Notes: generated from the letters alone by a model not told the origin. DNA of 64,000 nucleotides from UBA6522 sp965205045 (GCA_965205045.1 OZ242031.1:5766001-5830000), one strand, 5' to 3'; numbered from the stretch's first letter, positions 20,243 through 29,560 are shown. Program-made: numbers and translations.

Positions 20243-21912
20243 TCTGTGCCATTCAATATGAAATGTCCTTCGCTAGTGTCCGTGCCCGGCCCTAGGGACA
20301 GATCGAATCGTTCTGGCAGGATGCCGGCACGGCCAAAGTATCGAAGCTCACCGCCGCGAACATGCCGTATTTCCCACAACCCGAAGGTATCGGTGTCGGG
20401 ACTTCGCCGCCAATCTTGACCCGTCTGCCGCCAAGCGACCTCGTTGTTTGTCACGGTGCGCGGAGCTTGTTCGGCCTTGGCGATGCGCAACGTAGGAATA
20501 TTTCGAAAAACCGGCCACACACATTCAAAGCCGTAATATCGGTGGCCCGACAGCCGGTATTCTTGTTCCTCTGCCTGATGACCGGAAGATGGCCTGACTA
20601 CGCAACGCCCAGTAGGGGTGTTTATAGTGGTCCGTTCAGAAACCCTCCACAGAACCCTATTGAGGACCATATCCGCAAGCCTGTCCACGGTGACCGCGCT
20701 TTCCACCGCGCAACCGTCCGGCGCCAGCACAAGCAGTTCAGGTGAACGATTACTGACGCTTCCCTCGCCGAGGAAGGTACATTCGTCTTGATCGCTACGG
20801 AAAGTCCACGGTAAGTCGCTAAGGGCGCTTCCCCGGTAGGGAACGACCAGCCCGCCAATCACGTTTCCAGACCGGAATTGAAGTCGAACCTCGTTCACAG
20901 CTTCCGCGTCCCAGATTTCGGTCGGCGAGGTTTGTTGACCTTGCACGAGCAGAAAGTCGTCCGACCGAGAAGCGTACATGCCCACGATGCGGGCGCGGTC
21001 TCCATGCAAATAGACTTGCAACCGGTGCGGCAGCGTGGTTGGCGATACTCCGAGTACCCGGGCCAGCCTGTCTACCGGAACAGTCGGGGGAAGCAGTACT
21101 CGCGCTCCGAGACGCCAACCGCTGCCGGTATAGCGCAAGAACCGTTCAAGGCGAAAATTCTCCACTCGATCTGACGAACTTCGCTTGGCCTCGCGAAGCA
21201 ATCCCGTCAGAAGATCCCGCGCCCGCTCATCTTCAAGATCGAGCGGCATAGTGTCGCGCCAATCTTGCCGCGCTTCGTCGAGGGCATTCAGCGGGTCGTC
21301 GCCCTGAGCGTCGCTCTCAAGATCGAGCACCGCGTCGATCAGGTCCGCAGTCAAACGAAACACATAATCTCGGCGCAATGTAGGCGGGCGCAGAAGTCGT
21401 TGCTGATCCCTCGCCAATTCGATTGGATCGTCCACGAATTGCCGATACCTTGCCGCGTGCTTAAGCACGGCACGCAGGTAGTAGGCAATCCGGTTATCGG
21501 CGTCGCCGACGAACGCGAGCGGCAGACCACCCTGGCAGGCGAACGTCCCAAGATAGCGTACTGACTTCGGCAAGCGCACGAGATCGACTCGCCACCAAAC
21601 CCATGCTCGCCTTACCGGAGCGTACAGATCGGGATATTTCACCCAGCGCCACTCGATGGACGCCAACAGCGGTTCCCAAGCCCAATGGCGACCATCGTAT
21701 CGGCGCTGCCACCACTCCGACGCGTAGAGGACGAACGCGCGGATCGTTGCTTCGCTGCTGTCGCCATATGGATAGGAAGCGGAGAGTGCTTCTGTCAGCG
21801 ACTCAAATTCTTTGCTTCCGCACCGATAGGCGTACAGCGGTCGCCCGTCGGGGCCTTCCATCTCTCGGGCCGCGAAGAACTCGCAAAGCCATGTATTCGG
21901 ATTTGTTGGCAT
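20243..21912 (-). pseudogene. 5' part of IS-interrupted defence gene (DruH-like)
   Basis: The first 555 codons start at the ATG at 21912 (MPTNPNTWLCEFF) and run into the IS, where about 20 foreign residues and a stop would follow. No clear Shine-Dalgarno site is visible. Residues are Arg/Trp-rich without a signal peptide or membrane segment, so the protein is cytoplasmic. No enzymatic motif was found. See the 3' half at 16650-18320 for the exact in-frame restoration. In the present state, full-length protein cannot be made unless the IS excises precisely. Confidence 0.72.
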
Positions 21913-22035
21913 GAACAGAAACGCAGCGTCGATTGCATAATGGTTACATGGCCGAAGTATCCCGCGTCAACCTTGGTGCGAATATCCCAATGTCCCATCA
22001 GGACACTGAACCATTGCGGCGGCTACGGTCAGCCT

Positions 22036-22201
22036 TCACAGGCTTGTTAAATTTGCGGTTCGGTTCAGGAAGACAGTAGGCGGCAGAATCGAAATGCCTT
22101 GAAATGGAGACACCTCCACAAGGTCGCAGTCACCGGTGACGATGCAATCGGCAACGCTGATCAGTACGTTGGTATCGACGTACTGATCGATCGGCTTTCA
22201 T
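22036..22201 (-). pseudogene. Decayed PIN-domain (VapC-like) toxin remnant
   Basis: The minus strand encodes YVDTNVLIS, the N-terminal PIN motif, followed at once by VADCIVTGDCDLVEV and FQGISIL, the C-terminal PIN motif, and a stop at 22036. The ~80 residues that normally separate the two motifs are missing. The ATG at 22201 (ATGAAAGCC) is in another frame from YVDTN, so a frameshift is also present. The upstream frame ends inside it, as antitoxin and toxin genes often overlap. Confidence 0.55.
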
Positions 22202-22313
22202 CCGCAAGCGGCGCATCAAGCTTCGCGGCCGTCAGGTTGTGCGCGGACGCTTCCTGGCCCATACGGTCCATGGTCACTAAGAGATGCTCCCACACCGCAC
22301 CGCGCAGCCGTTA
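22161..22313 (-). pseudogene. C-terminal remnant of an antitoxin-like gene
   Basis: The frame reads VWEHLLVTMDRMGQEASAH and then NLTAAKLDAPLADE before a stop at 22161. It resembles the C-terminal tail of small antitoxins found before PIN toxins, and overlaps the PIN remnant by about 40 bases. An in-frame TAA lies just upstream, and no DNA-binding N-terminus is left. The assignment rests on the pairing and is tentative. Confidence 0.35.
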
Positions 22314-22356
22314 GTAGTCCTGCGTCGTGTACATTATCACGAAGTGCGCCGGAACA

Positions 22357-24252
22357 TCAATCTCGGTCGGGGATCACCGGCAAGATTAGGTGCGAGGGGT
22401 ACTCGGCAGAGTGATGCACGGTGTTCTCCGCGATCACCCATTCCACCTCGTCGAAATTGTTGCCGCCGGTGTTCATGTTGCGCTCGTACAGCGGGAAGTT
22501 GCTGCTGGACACCTGGACCCGGATCCGGTGGCCCGGCGGGAACCAGTTGCTCGTGGCGTCGACGTCAATGCGCAGTTCGTAGACGCCGCCTTCCTCCATC
22601 CACACCTTGTTGGTGAACCCCTCCCGGTAGCGGGCGCGCAGGATCGAACCCTGGATGTTGTAGGCCGTACCGTCGGGGTACACGTCCACGAGCTTGACCG
22701 TGAAGTCCGTATCCCGGGCCGATGACGACACGTAGAGGATCGCGGTGATGGGACCCGTGAGTTCGATGCCCTCCTCCAAAGGCGGTGTCGTGTAGACCAG
22801 CACGTCGTGGCGGGACTCGACCCGCCCCTGGTCCACAGCGCCGGCCTTGGTGCCCCAACTCGTGCCTCGGGGGCCGCCCGTCGATGGCACCGGGTTGCCG
22901 GGGTCGTAAACAAGGGAGTCCGACGGTTCGTCCCCGGGCGGTTCGGTGGAAAGCCAGCCGTCGCCATGGCGGCTGTTGGCCTCACCGCCGCTCCTCAGGT
23001 AGTAATTCGTGTATTGAACGTCGGGCAACGGCCACTGGTCGGCGGTGCGCCACTCGTTGCGGCCCATGGTGTAGTAGCGGACCTTTGGTGCGTCCATCAG
23101 GCCGTTGTCGATGCCCTTGAGCCAGTAATCGAACCAGTCCAGGTAGATGGCGTAGAAGTCCAGGCGCGCATCGCCGATATCGCGGTCGCCGACCAGCGTT
23201 CTCTCCGTAGCCTGCTCGTAGGCGCAATGGGTCGAGGGGGCGAGGATCAGGAACTGGCCGTTGGCGGCGGCGTCCGTGGTGGCGTTCTCGCGGAAGTAGT
23301 GGTGCTCGAAGATCGTCTCGTCGACGCTGATGTCGTACCAGGAACTCACGTGGAGGGCGGATACCGCGATCGTCTCGGTGCCGTCGTAATAGCCCATGGT
23401 GTCGTGCCACCAGGGGTCACCGAAGTCACGGGTGATGAGTTCGTGGAAATCGTTCGGCAGCGCGCCGGCCTTGTTCATGATGTCCACCAGCGGCAACGTC
23501 CATACGAGTTGCTCCCAGTCCGGCTGGGGCAGCCGCGACGGTGTGGGATCGTAGAATTCGCGAATCCTGTCGACTATCTCGTCCGGCAGCCCCGGCGGCG
23601 GCTTGAACGAGTACTTGACGCCCGTTTCGAAATACCACGGGAACGACGCCGCGAAATCCAGCACGCCGCCCTTGAACCCGGACCAGTACCGGTACCGGCC
23701 GTTGGCGGCGCCGATCATCGGGCCGTTGCGGGGGATCATCGTGGTGAGGTTCGGATGCTTCAGCGGGGCCGTCGCCGCCTGTACTTCGGCGGGGTAGGAG
23801 CAGCCGTGCATGCCGACCCGGCCGTTGGACCAGGCCTGCCTGGCGATCCAGTCCACCGTATCGTAGCCGTCTTCGGCCTCGTGGCCGGCGGGCGGCGAAT
23901 AGATGCCTTCGGACTCGAACTTGCCGCGGCTGTCCTGGGTAGCGACGATGAAACCGTGGGAGGCGAACATGTGGGCGTCGCCGTCCGGATTGTCCCTCAT
24001 CACATTCTTGTCGTAGGGCGTGCGAATCAGGACGACGGGTAATTGTTGGTGTTCCACGTCGGGAAAGTAGAGGTCGGTCGCTAGGCGCACTCCGTCCCGC
24101 ATGGGCACCATCCGGCTTTTCTCCAGCCGGTAATCATTTTCCGATTCCGGCCGGGGAATCGGCTGGAGATCCTGTGCCCGGGAGTCAGAGTTCGCCATGA
24201 GATATCCCAGCAATAATGTAAGGGTAGTCAACAAGAATGGAAGTCTATACAC
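22357..24252 (-). CDS. Secreted CocE/NonD-family alpha/beta hydrolase
   Basis: 631 aa if started at the GTG at 24252, chosen because GGGGAGGTGATT directly precedes it and the signal peptide MYRLPFLLTTLTLLLG follows; an ATG at 24294 also opens the frame. The N-terminal X-Pro dipeptidyl-peptidase-like fold has the nucleophile in HGCSYPAE (Ser ~152). The probable acid is in SSWYDIS and the His in PSTHCAYE. The C-terminal jelly-roll (PPLEEGIELTGPI, RDTDFTVKLVDVYPDG, WFPPGHRIRVQVSSSNFP) is typical of CocE and glutaryl-7-ACA acylases. Likely substrates are esters, amides or N-blocked dipeptides in the periplasm. Confidence 0.88.
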   Translation of the reverse strand: MYRLPFLLTTLTLLLGYLMANSDSRAQDLQPIPRPESENDYRLEKSRMVPMRDGVRLATDLYFPDVEHQQLPVVLIRTPYDKNVMRDNPDGDAHMFASHGFIVATQDSRGKFESEGIYSPPAGHEAEDGYDTVDWIARQAWSNGRVGMHGCSYPAEVQAATAPLKHPNLTTMIPRNGPMIGAANGRYRYWSGFKGGVLDFAASFPWYFETGVKYSFKPPPGLPDEIVDRIREFYDPTPSRLPQPDWEQLVWTLPLVDIMNKAGALPNDFHELITRDFGDPWWHDTMGYYDGTETIAVSALHVSSWYDISVDETIFEHHYFRENATTDAAANGQFLILAPSTHCAYEQATERTLVGDRDIGDARLDFYAIYLDWFDYWLKGIDNGLMDAPKVRYYTMGRNEWRTADQWPLPDVQYTNYYLRSGGEANSRHGDGWLSTEPPGDEPSDSLVYDPGNPVPSTGGPRGTSWGTKAGAVDQGRVESRHDVLVYTTPPLEEGIELTGPITAILYVSSSARDTDFTVKLVDVYPDGTAYNIQGSILRARYREGFTNKVWMEEGGVYELRIDVDATSNWFPPGHRIRVQVSSSNFPLYERNMNTGGNNFDEVEWVIAENTVHHSAEYPSHLILPVIPDRD

Positions 24253-24506
24253 AATCACCTCCCCGCACCTCGCAGTTTCAGGCCCTCCGCACATGACGGA
24301 CGATGCGCCTGCTCTGCCGAACTACGTAGCTCGTCGGTTAAATCTCAACCGCTCCAAATGCGCGATGCACGACTGCTGATTCGCGTATCGATTTACTACC
24401 ATACTCAGATTCATCGGGCCAATTCGCCCTAGAACGTTTGGGAGATGGCTTTCCCACTAAATTTTGCCATCTTTTGATATTCAATAGCCCTTAACGACTC
24501 GTTGTG
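24253..24506. other. Intergenic spacer without recognised feature
   Basis: About 250 bp between the 5' end of the hydrolase and the 3' end of the DUF262 gene. Base composition shifts from GC-rich to AT-rich near 24400, marking one border of foreign DNA. No ORF, RNA or hairpin was recognised. Confidence 0.5.
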
Positions 24507-26258
24507 CTAAAAGGTATCGATCAAGAAAGTTACAATTTTTGACTTTCTCTTTCTAATGTGTTCCTTCGTCCATGTTTCCGTGCTCTCTGTCATTCTTTGA
24601 ATTTCTCGCTGCTGTTCCAAAGCTTTATAGCTGGCCCTTTTTTCCGAAAATGGTTTGTTGCCTATTGAACAGTTGTGAGATTTTGAAATCAGCAAATAGT
24701 TTCCCAAGCAATCAACGTACTGATTTTGAAATTCATCGTCATATTCATCGTATCCGTCTTCAGGAATTTCCTTTGGAGCAATCTTAGGAGAAATATGCTC
24801 CAACTCAGGCTTGATAATCTTATCGAATCTTGTTGGACAATATCCGCTCCTACCTTGTGCCTCAAGATGGAGTTCGTATTTCCAAAGAAGAAATTTCGCG
24901 AATGAATGATTAATGTCGCCTTGATTTGCTTTTTTCCTCACAGCCTCGCTAAAAGCGTCGTTGTTCCAGTATGCCCACCACCAAGATTCAGATTCAGAAG
25001 CAATCTCTTTCATGAATTTGATTTGTTTCGCAATTGATTCTGTTTCAAAATCATTCTCTGTCAACTTCTCGTAGACACCATTTAATCTCCTTGCAATGTC
25101 AGCTCTGGTACCAATTATTCTGTGTCGAACGAGCAACGATTCCAAGCTTGAACAGAGTTCGGACAATTTACTTTTTGGAAAATCTGCTCTATACGCCTTA
25201 ATGATAAACGGAATCGCAATACCTATTCCACCAAGTGAAACGAGAGAGTGAACTTCAATATTGTTTCTTTCGTCTTCACAAAAGAAAGTCCTGAGATGCC
25301 TGAAGCTATTCTCAAGCGATTTTGTGAATTTCATTATAAACTCAATGGATTCAATGGAGTTTCCGTTCGAAAGTTCCTTATCTATTCTTTCGACTGCGTT
25401 TGACTGGAGTAGAGAATTAAAATACACCCTTAATGTATATACTAAAACATCATCTTCGTTGATATTGTACTCAATGGATGTAATTGATCTATAGATTCGC
25501 TCAAATCGCGATTTTATTTCGCCAATTAAATCTGCTTTATCTTCACCTACGTGAAGATGAATGTTGAACATGAATTGAGCCTTGACTAGTTCTAAGTTTG
25601 AAGGCCTTTTTCCTCTATTGTTTTGGAATATGAACATCTGAATTGCTTCAGACACATTAGTTACTACATGAGTAGTACATCGGGAGTGCTTTATGGAATC
25701 AAGCATTTTCAAGAGATCTTCTTCACTTTTATCCGAGAGCTTTTCGGTAAAGTAATTGCAGGCTCTTACGATTCTTTTTGCCGATTCAGTTTCAGGACTA
25801 GGTTGAAAATTTGGCTCAGGGGAAATCACATAATCCCGGAATACCAGTTTATCGTAGCTTACAGTAGAAAAGCTGTATCTGTTTCGTCGCTTGATGAGGT
25901 CTTCACGAAGTACTTCTTCTCGGTCGGTAAGGCTACCAAGGCATTCTAGTCGACGGAATAGAACAGAGAGAAAAATTACGATGGTTGTAAGTCGTTGCTG
26001 TCCGTCGATGACTCCAAATTTGTGTTCTGATTTTTTTTCAAACAGAAAATGTCCGAAATAATACTTCGGTTTATTGTCACTGTGGTTTTTGTCATGCAAG
26101 CTTTTGTTGTAGTCATCCAAGTCAGTCAAGAAGGTATTGACCTGTTTTGGAGGTTTCTTATGGTCAACCTCGGTGTCCCAAGAGTACGCACGCTGATAGT
26201 CGGGAACAAAAAGTATGTTCCCTGCCATCATTCTTCTAATGGTTGTCGATGGTTCCAT
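24507..26258 (-). CDS. DUF262/DUF1524 (GmrSD-like) modification-dependent nuclease
   Basis: 583 aa. The N-terminal DUF262 domain is shown by VPDYQRAYSW and FGVIDGQQRLTTIV (residues ~81-94), the nucleotide-binding motif of GmrS-type proteins. The C-terminal DUF1524 HNH-like part has LEHISPK followed by NYLLISKSHNCSIGNKPF. This single-chain layout is that of type IV restriction enzymes that cleave glucosylated or otherwise modified phage DNA. The gene is strikingly AT-rich, rich in Lys/Ile/Asn codons, against GC-rich neighbours on both sides, so recent acquisition is likely. It stands alone with no visible partner. Confidence 0.8.
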   Translation of the reverse strand: MEPSTTIRRMMAGNILFVPDYQRAYSWDTEVDHKKPPKQVNTFLTDLDDYNKSLHDKNHSDNKPKYYFGHFLFEKKSEHKFGVIDGQQRLTTIVIFLSVLFRRLECLGSLTDREEVLREDLIKRRNRYSFSTVSYDKLVFRDYVISPEPNFQPSPETESAKRIVRACNYFTEKLSDKSEEDLLKMLDSIKHSRCTTHVVTNVSEAIQMFIFQNNRGKRPSNLELVKAQFMFNIHLHVGEDKADLIGEIKSRFERIYRSITSIEYNINEDDVLVYTLRVYFNSLLQSNAVERIDKELSNGNSIESIEFIMKFTKSLENSFRHLRTFFCEDERNNIEVHSLVSLGGIGIAIPFIIKAYRADFPKSKLSELCSSLESLLVRHRIIGTRADIARRLNGVYEKLTENDFETESIAKQIKFMKEIASESESWWWAYWNNDAFSEAVRKKANQGDINHSFAKFLLWKYELHLEAQGRSGYCPTRFDKIIKPELEHISPKIAPKEIPEDGYDEYDDEFQNQYVDCLGNYLLISKSHNCSIGNKPFSEKRASYKALEQQREIQRMTESTETWTKEHIRKRKSKIVTFLIDTF

Positions 26259-26306
26259 TCCTTAGCCTCTTGTGGAAAGTGCTGTAAACAAACTTCCGGT
26301 CACGCG

Positions 26307-27365
26307 TCAATCGGGCTGTTCGCCCGGCGCGGGACCCAGCCGGAAACCGGTTGGAAAAGGATCGTCTTCATACAACACAAACCGGTTGTAACCGGTAATG
26401 AAGGCACTGCCGGTTACTCTCGGGGTCACGTAGGTGATACCGTTCCTGGCCTCCGCCTTCGTGACCTGGCCGGTGAAGCAGGTACCCAGCACGCCCTCGA
26501 ATCGCTTCGGCTCGCTCAGGCCGATTTCGCCCCTGCTGTAGAGGCACGCGAGCCGCGCGCTCGTCCCCGTCCCGCACGGGGACCGGTCGATGGCGCCCGG
26601 CGGCGACAGTATCGTCTGCTTGTAGTCGCCGGTGCGGGTCTCGCTGGATGTGAACTGAAGCTGGTAGCACCGGTTGATGTGCGGTTGCTCCGGATGCACG
26701 ATGTCAAGCTGCGCAGCGACGGCTTTGCGAATGGCCACGTACGCTGCGATCAGCTCTCCATCCCTGTCGGGGCGAAGTTGCAGATTCAGCTTGTCGGCGT
26801 CGACGATGGCGTAGTAGTCGCCCCCGAAGGCGATGTCGGCTTCGACGTGCCCGAACCCCTCGACTTCGATGGACGCGCCGCTGCGGTGCACGAAGCTGTC
26901 CACGTTGTCGAATGTCACGGACGTCGCTGCCGTGCCGTCCCAGTCCACATGGCAGGTCACCTGCCCGGCCGGGGTGTTGAATCGGACGACGGTGACCGGC
27001 GACTGCGCCCGTACCAGGCCGGTCTCCACGACCGTCGTTGCGGCGCCGATGATGCAATGGCCGCTCATGGGAACGTAGCCTTCCTGTTCCATGATGATGA
27101 CGGAAAAGTCGCAGTCCGCGTCGAGGGGCGGCATCAGCAGCACGGAACACATGAGCCCGCCGCCGCGCGGTTCGAAACAGAGGATCTTTCGCAGCGCGTC
27201 ATCGTGCTCGGCCAGCCACCGCTGTTTGTCGAGCAGGGTTTCGCCGGGAGGCACCGGCACGCCTTCCATGATCACCCGGGTGGGATTCCCCTCCGTGTGG
27301 GAATCCACCGTTCGAACCGTTCGGCGGAGGCCGGAACGCTTGCGCCTGTACTGTTCGATCTTCAA
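26307..27365 (-). CDS. Proline racemase-fold enzyme, Ser/Cys type (probable 4-hydroxyproline 2-epimerase)
   Basis: 352 aa, cytoplasmic. DSHTEGNPTRV near the N-terminus and the two active-site loops identify the family. The first loop is PMSGHCIIGAATT with Ser101 where racemases carry Cys; the second is RSPCGTGTSAR with Cys264 kept. Cys/Cys members are proline racemases or hydroxyproline 2-epimerases, and Cys/Thr members are trans-3-hydroxyproline dehydratases. Ser/Cys members are also described among epimerases. With the GntR regulator, the second paralogue and the aldehyde dehydrogenase next door, hydroxyproline catabolism is the best guess. Confidence 0.85.
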   Translation of the reverse strand: MKIEQYRRKRSGLRRTVRTVDSHTEGNPTRVIMEGVPVPPGETLLDKQRWLAEHDDALRKILCFEPRGGGLMCSVLLMPPLDADCDFSVIIMEQEGYVPMSGHCIIGAATTVVETGLVRAQSPVTVVRFNTPAGQVTCHVDWDGTAATSVTFDNVDSFVHRSGASIEVEGFGHVEADIAFGGDYYAIVDADKLNLQLRPDRDGELIAAYVAIRKAVAAQLDIVHPEQPHINRCYQLQFTSSETRTGDYKQTILSPPGAIDRSPCGTGTSARLACLYSRGEIGLSEPKRFEGVLGTCFTGQVTKAEARNGITYVTPRVTGSAFITGYNRFVLYEDDPFPTGFRLGPAPGEQPD

Positions 27366-27481
27366 TGGTCGGTCCGAGTTTACGCCCTCGTTGGTTCAAT
27401 CATGCCGGCCGCGAGGATAGAGAAATGCCCCCGGTCGGGAGTACGCCCCATGAAATGTCGCCGGGTTGGGGGCCATGATCG

Positions 27482-27712
27482 CTATCTGGGGGCAAACCTG
27501 GGAATGCTGCCGTTCCCGACCAGCACTTCCCGCCCGCTGCCGTCCGCATTCATGATCATTATCCGGGATGAATCCCCGCCCTCTTCGCTGTAGGAATAGG
27601 CGATTTTCCGTCCGTCCGGCGACATCGTGGGCCAGGACGCGGCGCCGGGCGGGCAGTCGCCCCGGCGGTCGAAGGCGGCCGGACCCTTGCCTCGAGCGGC
27701 CAGCGTCCATGC
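27482..27712 (-). pseudogene. C-terminal remnant of a PD40/TolB-like beta-propeller protein
   Basis: Directly after the GntR stop codon and in the same frame, the minus strand encodes WPTMSPDGRKIAYSYSEEGG and IMIMNADGSGREVLVGNGS, then a stop at 27482. SPDGRKIAY and MNADGSG are the repeated blade motifs of PD40/TolB-type propellers. There is no start codon with a leader, so it is a 77-codon tail fragment. How it came to abut the regulator is unclear. Confidence 0.6.
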
Positions 27713-28384
27713 TCAGGGGACAGCCTCGAACGCGCGAATAAGTCCCCTGCCCGTGGTCAAGATATGCGTCTTCAGCAACTTCTTGGCCCCGCGCTTGTCA
27801 CGCGCCCAGCACAGGCGCAACAGTTCGTGATGCTCTTCTTCGGCCCTGGAGAAATCGGCAACAAGCTGTATCTGTATACGAAGATACCGGTCGCAGTTGG
27901 TATGGAGTTGGCGGATCAGGCCCAGCGTTCGCTTCCTTCCCGACGGCAGGTAGAGGCTTCTGTGAAACTTCCAGTTCAGGGCGCCCCAGGTGAACCTGTC
28001 CGCGCCGGGCTTCAGCAACTCATCGAATTCCTTGAGAATCAGCTGCGCGATTTCGAGGTCTTCGTCGGTGATCTTGGCCAGCGCGTACCCCAATACATCG
28101 CACTCGAGAATGGCCCGCAGGCCGAACAACTCGTTGACCTCATCGACGGAAATACGGGTCGCCACCGCGCCCCGGTGGGGAGCGAACTCGACCAGGCCTT
28201 CGGCCTCCAGTTGCAGCAGGGCCTCGCGCACCGGTATTCGGCTGACGTTGAGTTCGTCCGCCAGCGCGTTCTGCCGCAACGGCGTACCCGCTTCGATTTC
28301 ATGGGAGATGATCTTCTCGCGCAGTATGTCCACTACGGAGGAAGTGACGGTTTTCCGGGTAATCATGGTTGGTTTCGCACGCAC
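27713..28384 (-). CDS. GntR-family regulator, FCD subfamily
   Basis: 223 aa; ATG at 28366 (MITRKTV) is an alternative start. The winged HTH is at ~36-68 (LRQNALADELNVSRIPVREA, then LLQLEAEGLVEF), followed by an all-helical FCD ligand domain with metal-site residues (FHRSLY, EEEHHELLRLC). FCD regulators bind palindromes with a GT...AC core and respond to carboxylates or amino-acid derivatives. It lies between two proline racemase-fold genes, so it is the obvious local regulator and the candidate reader of the GTATAC sites in this window. Confidence 0.85.
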   Translation of the reverse strand: MRAKPTMITRKTVTSSVVDILREKIISHEIEAGTPLRQNALADELNVSRIPVREALLQLEAEGLVEFAPHRGAVATRISVDEVNELFGLRAILECDVLGYALAKITDEDLEIAQLILKEFDELLKPGADRFTWGALNWKFHRSLYLPSGRKRTLGLIRQLHTNCDRYLRIQIQLVADFSRAEEEHHELLRLCWARDKRGAKKLLKTHILTTGRGLIRAFEAVP

Positions 28385-28502
28385 TCAGAGTTTGGGGGTC
28401 GGATGCTCAATCGGATTCCTCGCTTTTGTCGATATCCAAGTATTTCAAGATCACATAATAGCCCCTATCCACTGCATGCCGCATTCCCTCTCGTTGTGGG
28501 GG

Positions 28503-29537
28503 TCATTGGGAAAGGTCCCGGGGCGCCGGGCCGACACGGTAACCCTCGGGCAGCGGGTCGGCAGGGTCCAGGACGAACTGATGGTAGCCGGTGATGTAGG
28601 CACGGCCCGTGATGCGCGGCCTGATGAAAGTAATGCCGTTGCGAACCTCGCTGGCGACCGCCTCGCCGACGAAACAGGTTCCCAGGGGTCCCTCGAACCG
28701 CTTCGGCTCGTTCAGACCGACCTCTCCGCGCCGGTACAGCATCGCCACCCGGGCACTGGTACCCGTGCCGCAGGGCGAACGGTCGAGGGTGCCCGGAGGC
28801 ACCAGTACTGTGTGCCGGTAGTCGCCGACCGTCTTGCGGCTGGATGTGAACAGCACCTGGTAGCAGCGATTGATGGATGGATCGTCCGGGTGGATGGTTT
28901 CCACCTGTTCCCCCACGGCGGCCCGGATTTTGAGCCATGCGTCGATCAAAGTGCCGTCGTTGTGGATGCCCAGGTCCAGTCCCAGCGCATCTCCGTCGAC
29001 AAAGGCGTACAGGTCGCCGCCGTAGGCCACGTCGATCTCGATCCGGCCGAATCCCTCAACGTCTATTGGGGCGCGCTCCACCAACAGAAAACTCTCGACG
29101 TTCTCGAAACTGACCGACCCGATGTTCCCGGACTCGACGCGCACGTCGCAGGCAACCGGGCCCGCCGGCGTATCGAAGCGGACGGTGGTGACCGGTTCGG
29201 TGACGGAAACCATTCTCTCGGCGACGACGGTGGTTGCCGCGCCAATGATGCAATGGCCGCACATGGGAACGTACTCGTCCTGTTCCATGATGATGGCGGA
29301 GAAATCCGCGTCCGGGGAATCGGGCGGAAGCAGCAGTACGGAACACATCAGTCCCGAGCCGCGCGGCTCGAAATTGACCAGTCGCCGCATGCCGTCGTCG
29401 TTGGTCTTGAGCCAGTCGCGCCGCTCGAGAAGATTGCCCCCGGGAGGCGCCGGAACGCCGTCCACAATGACCCGTGTCGGGTTACCCTCGGTATGGGAAT
29501 CAACCGTTCGGATACTACGCAGGGAACGGTTGGCCAT
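28503..29537 (-). CDS. Proline racemase-fold enzyme, Cys/Cys type
   Basis: 344 aa from the ATG at 29537 (MANRSLRSIRTVDSHTEGNP); the frame is open to 29669, but homology to the other copy starts near this Met. Both catalytic cysteines are present: PMCGHCIIGAATT (Cys93) and DRSPCGTGTSAR (Cys255). This is the acid/base pair of proline racemases and 4-hydroxyproline 2-epimerases, which interconvert the alpha-carbon configuration. It is a clear paralogue of the gene at 26307. It is transcribed away from the aldehyde dehydrogenase, sharing an intergenic region with GTATAC-type sites. Confidence 0.87.
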   Translation of the reverse strand: MANRSLRSIRTVDSHTEGNPTRVIVDGVPAPPGGNLLERRDWLKTNDDGMRRLVNFEPRGSGLMCSVLLLPPDSPDADFSAIIMEQDEYVPMCGHCIIGAATTVVAERMVSVTEPVTTVRFDTPAGPVACDVRVESGNIGSVSFENVESFLLVERAPIDVEGFGRIEIDVAYGGDLYAFVDGDALGLDLGIHNDGTLIDAWLKIRAAVGEQVETIHPDDPSINRCYQVLFTSSRKTVGDYRHTVLVPPGTLDRSPCGTGTSARVAMLYRRGEVGLNEPKRFEGPLGTCFVGEAVASEVRNGITFIRPRITGRAYITGYHQFVLDPADPLPEGYRVGPAPRDLSQ

Positions 29538-29560
29538 GGCACCTGATCGCTGGCGGATCG

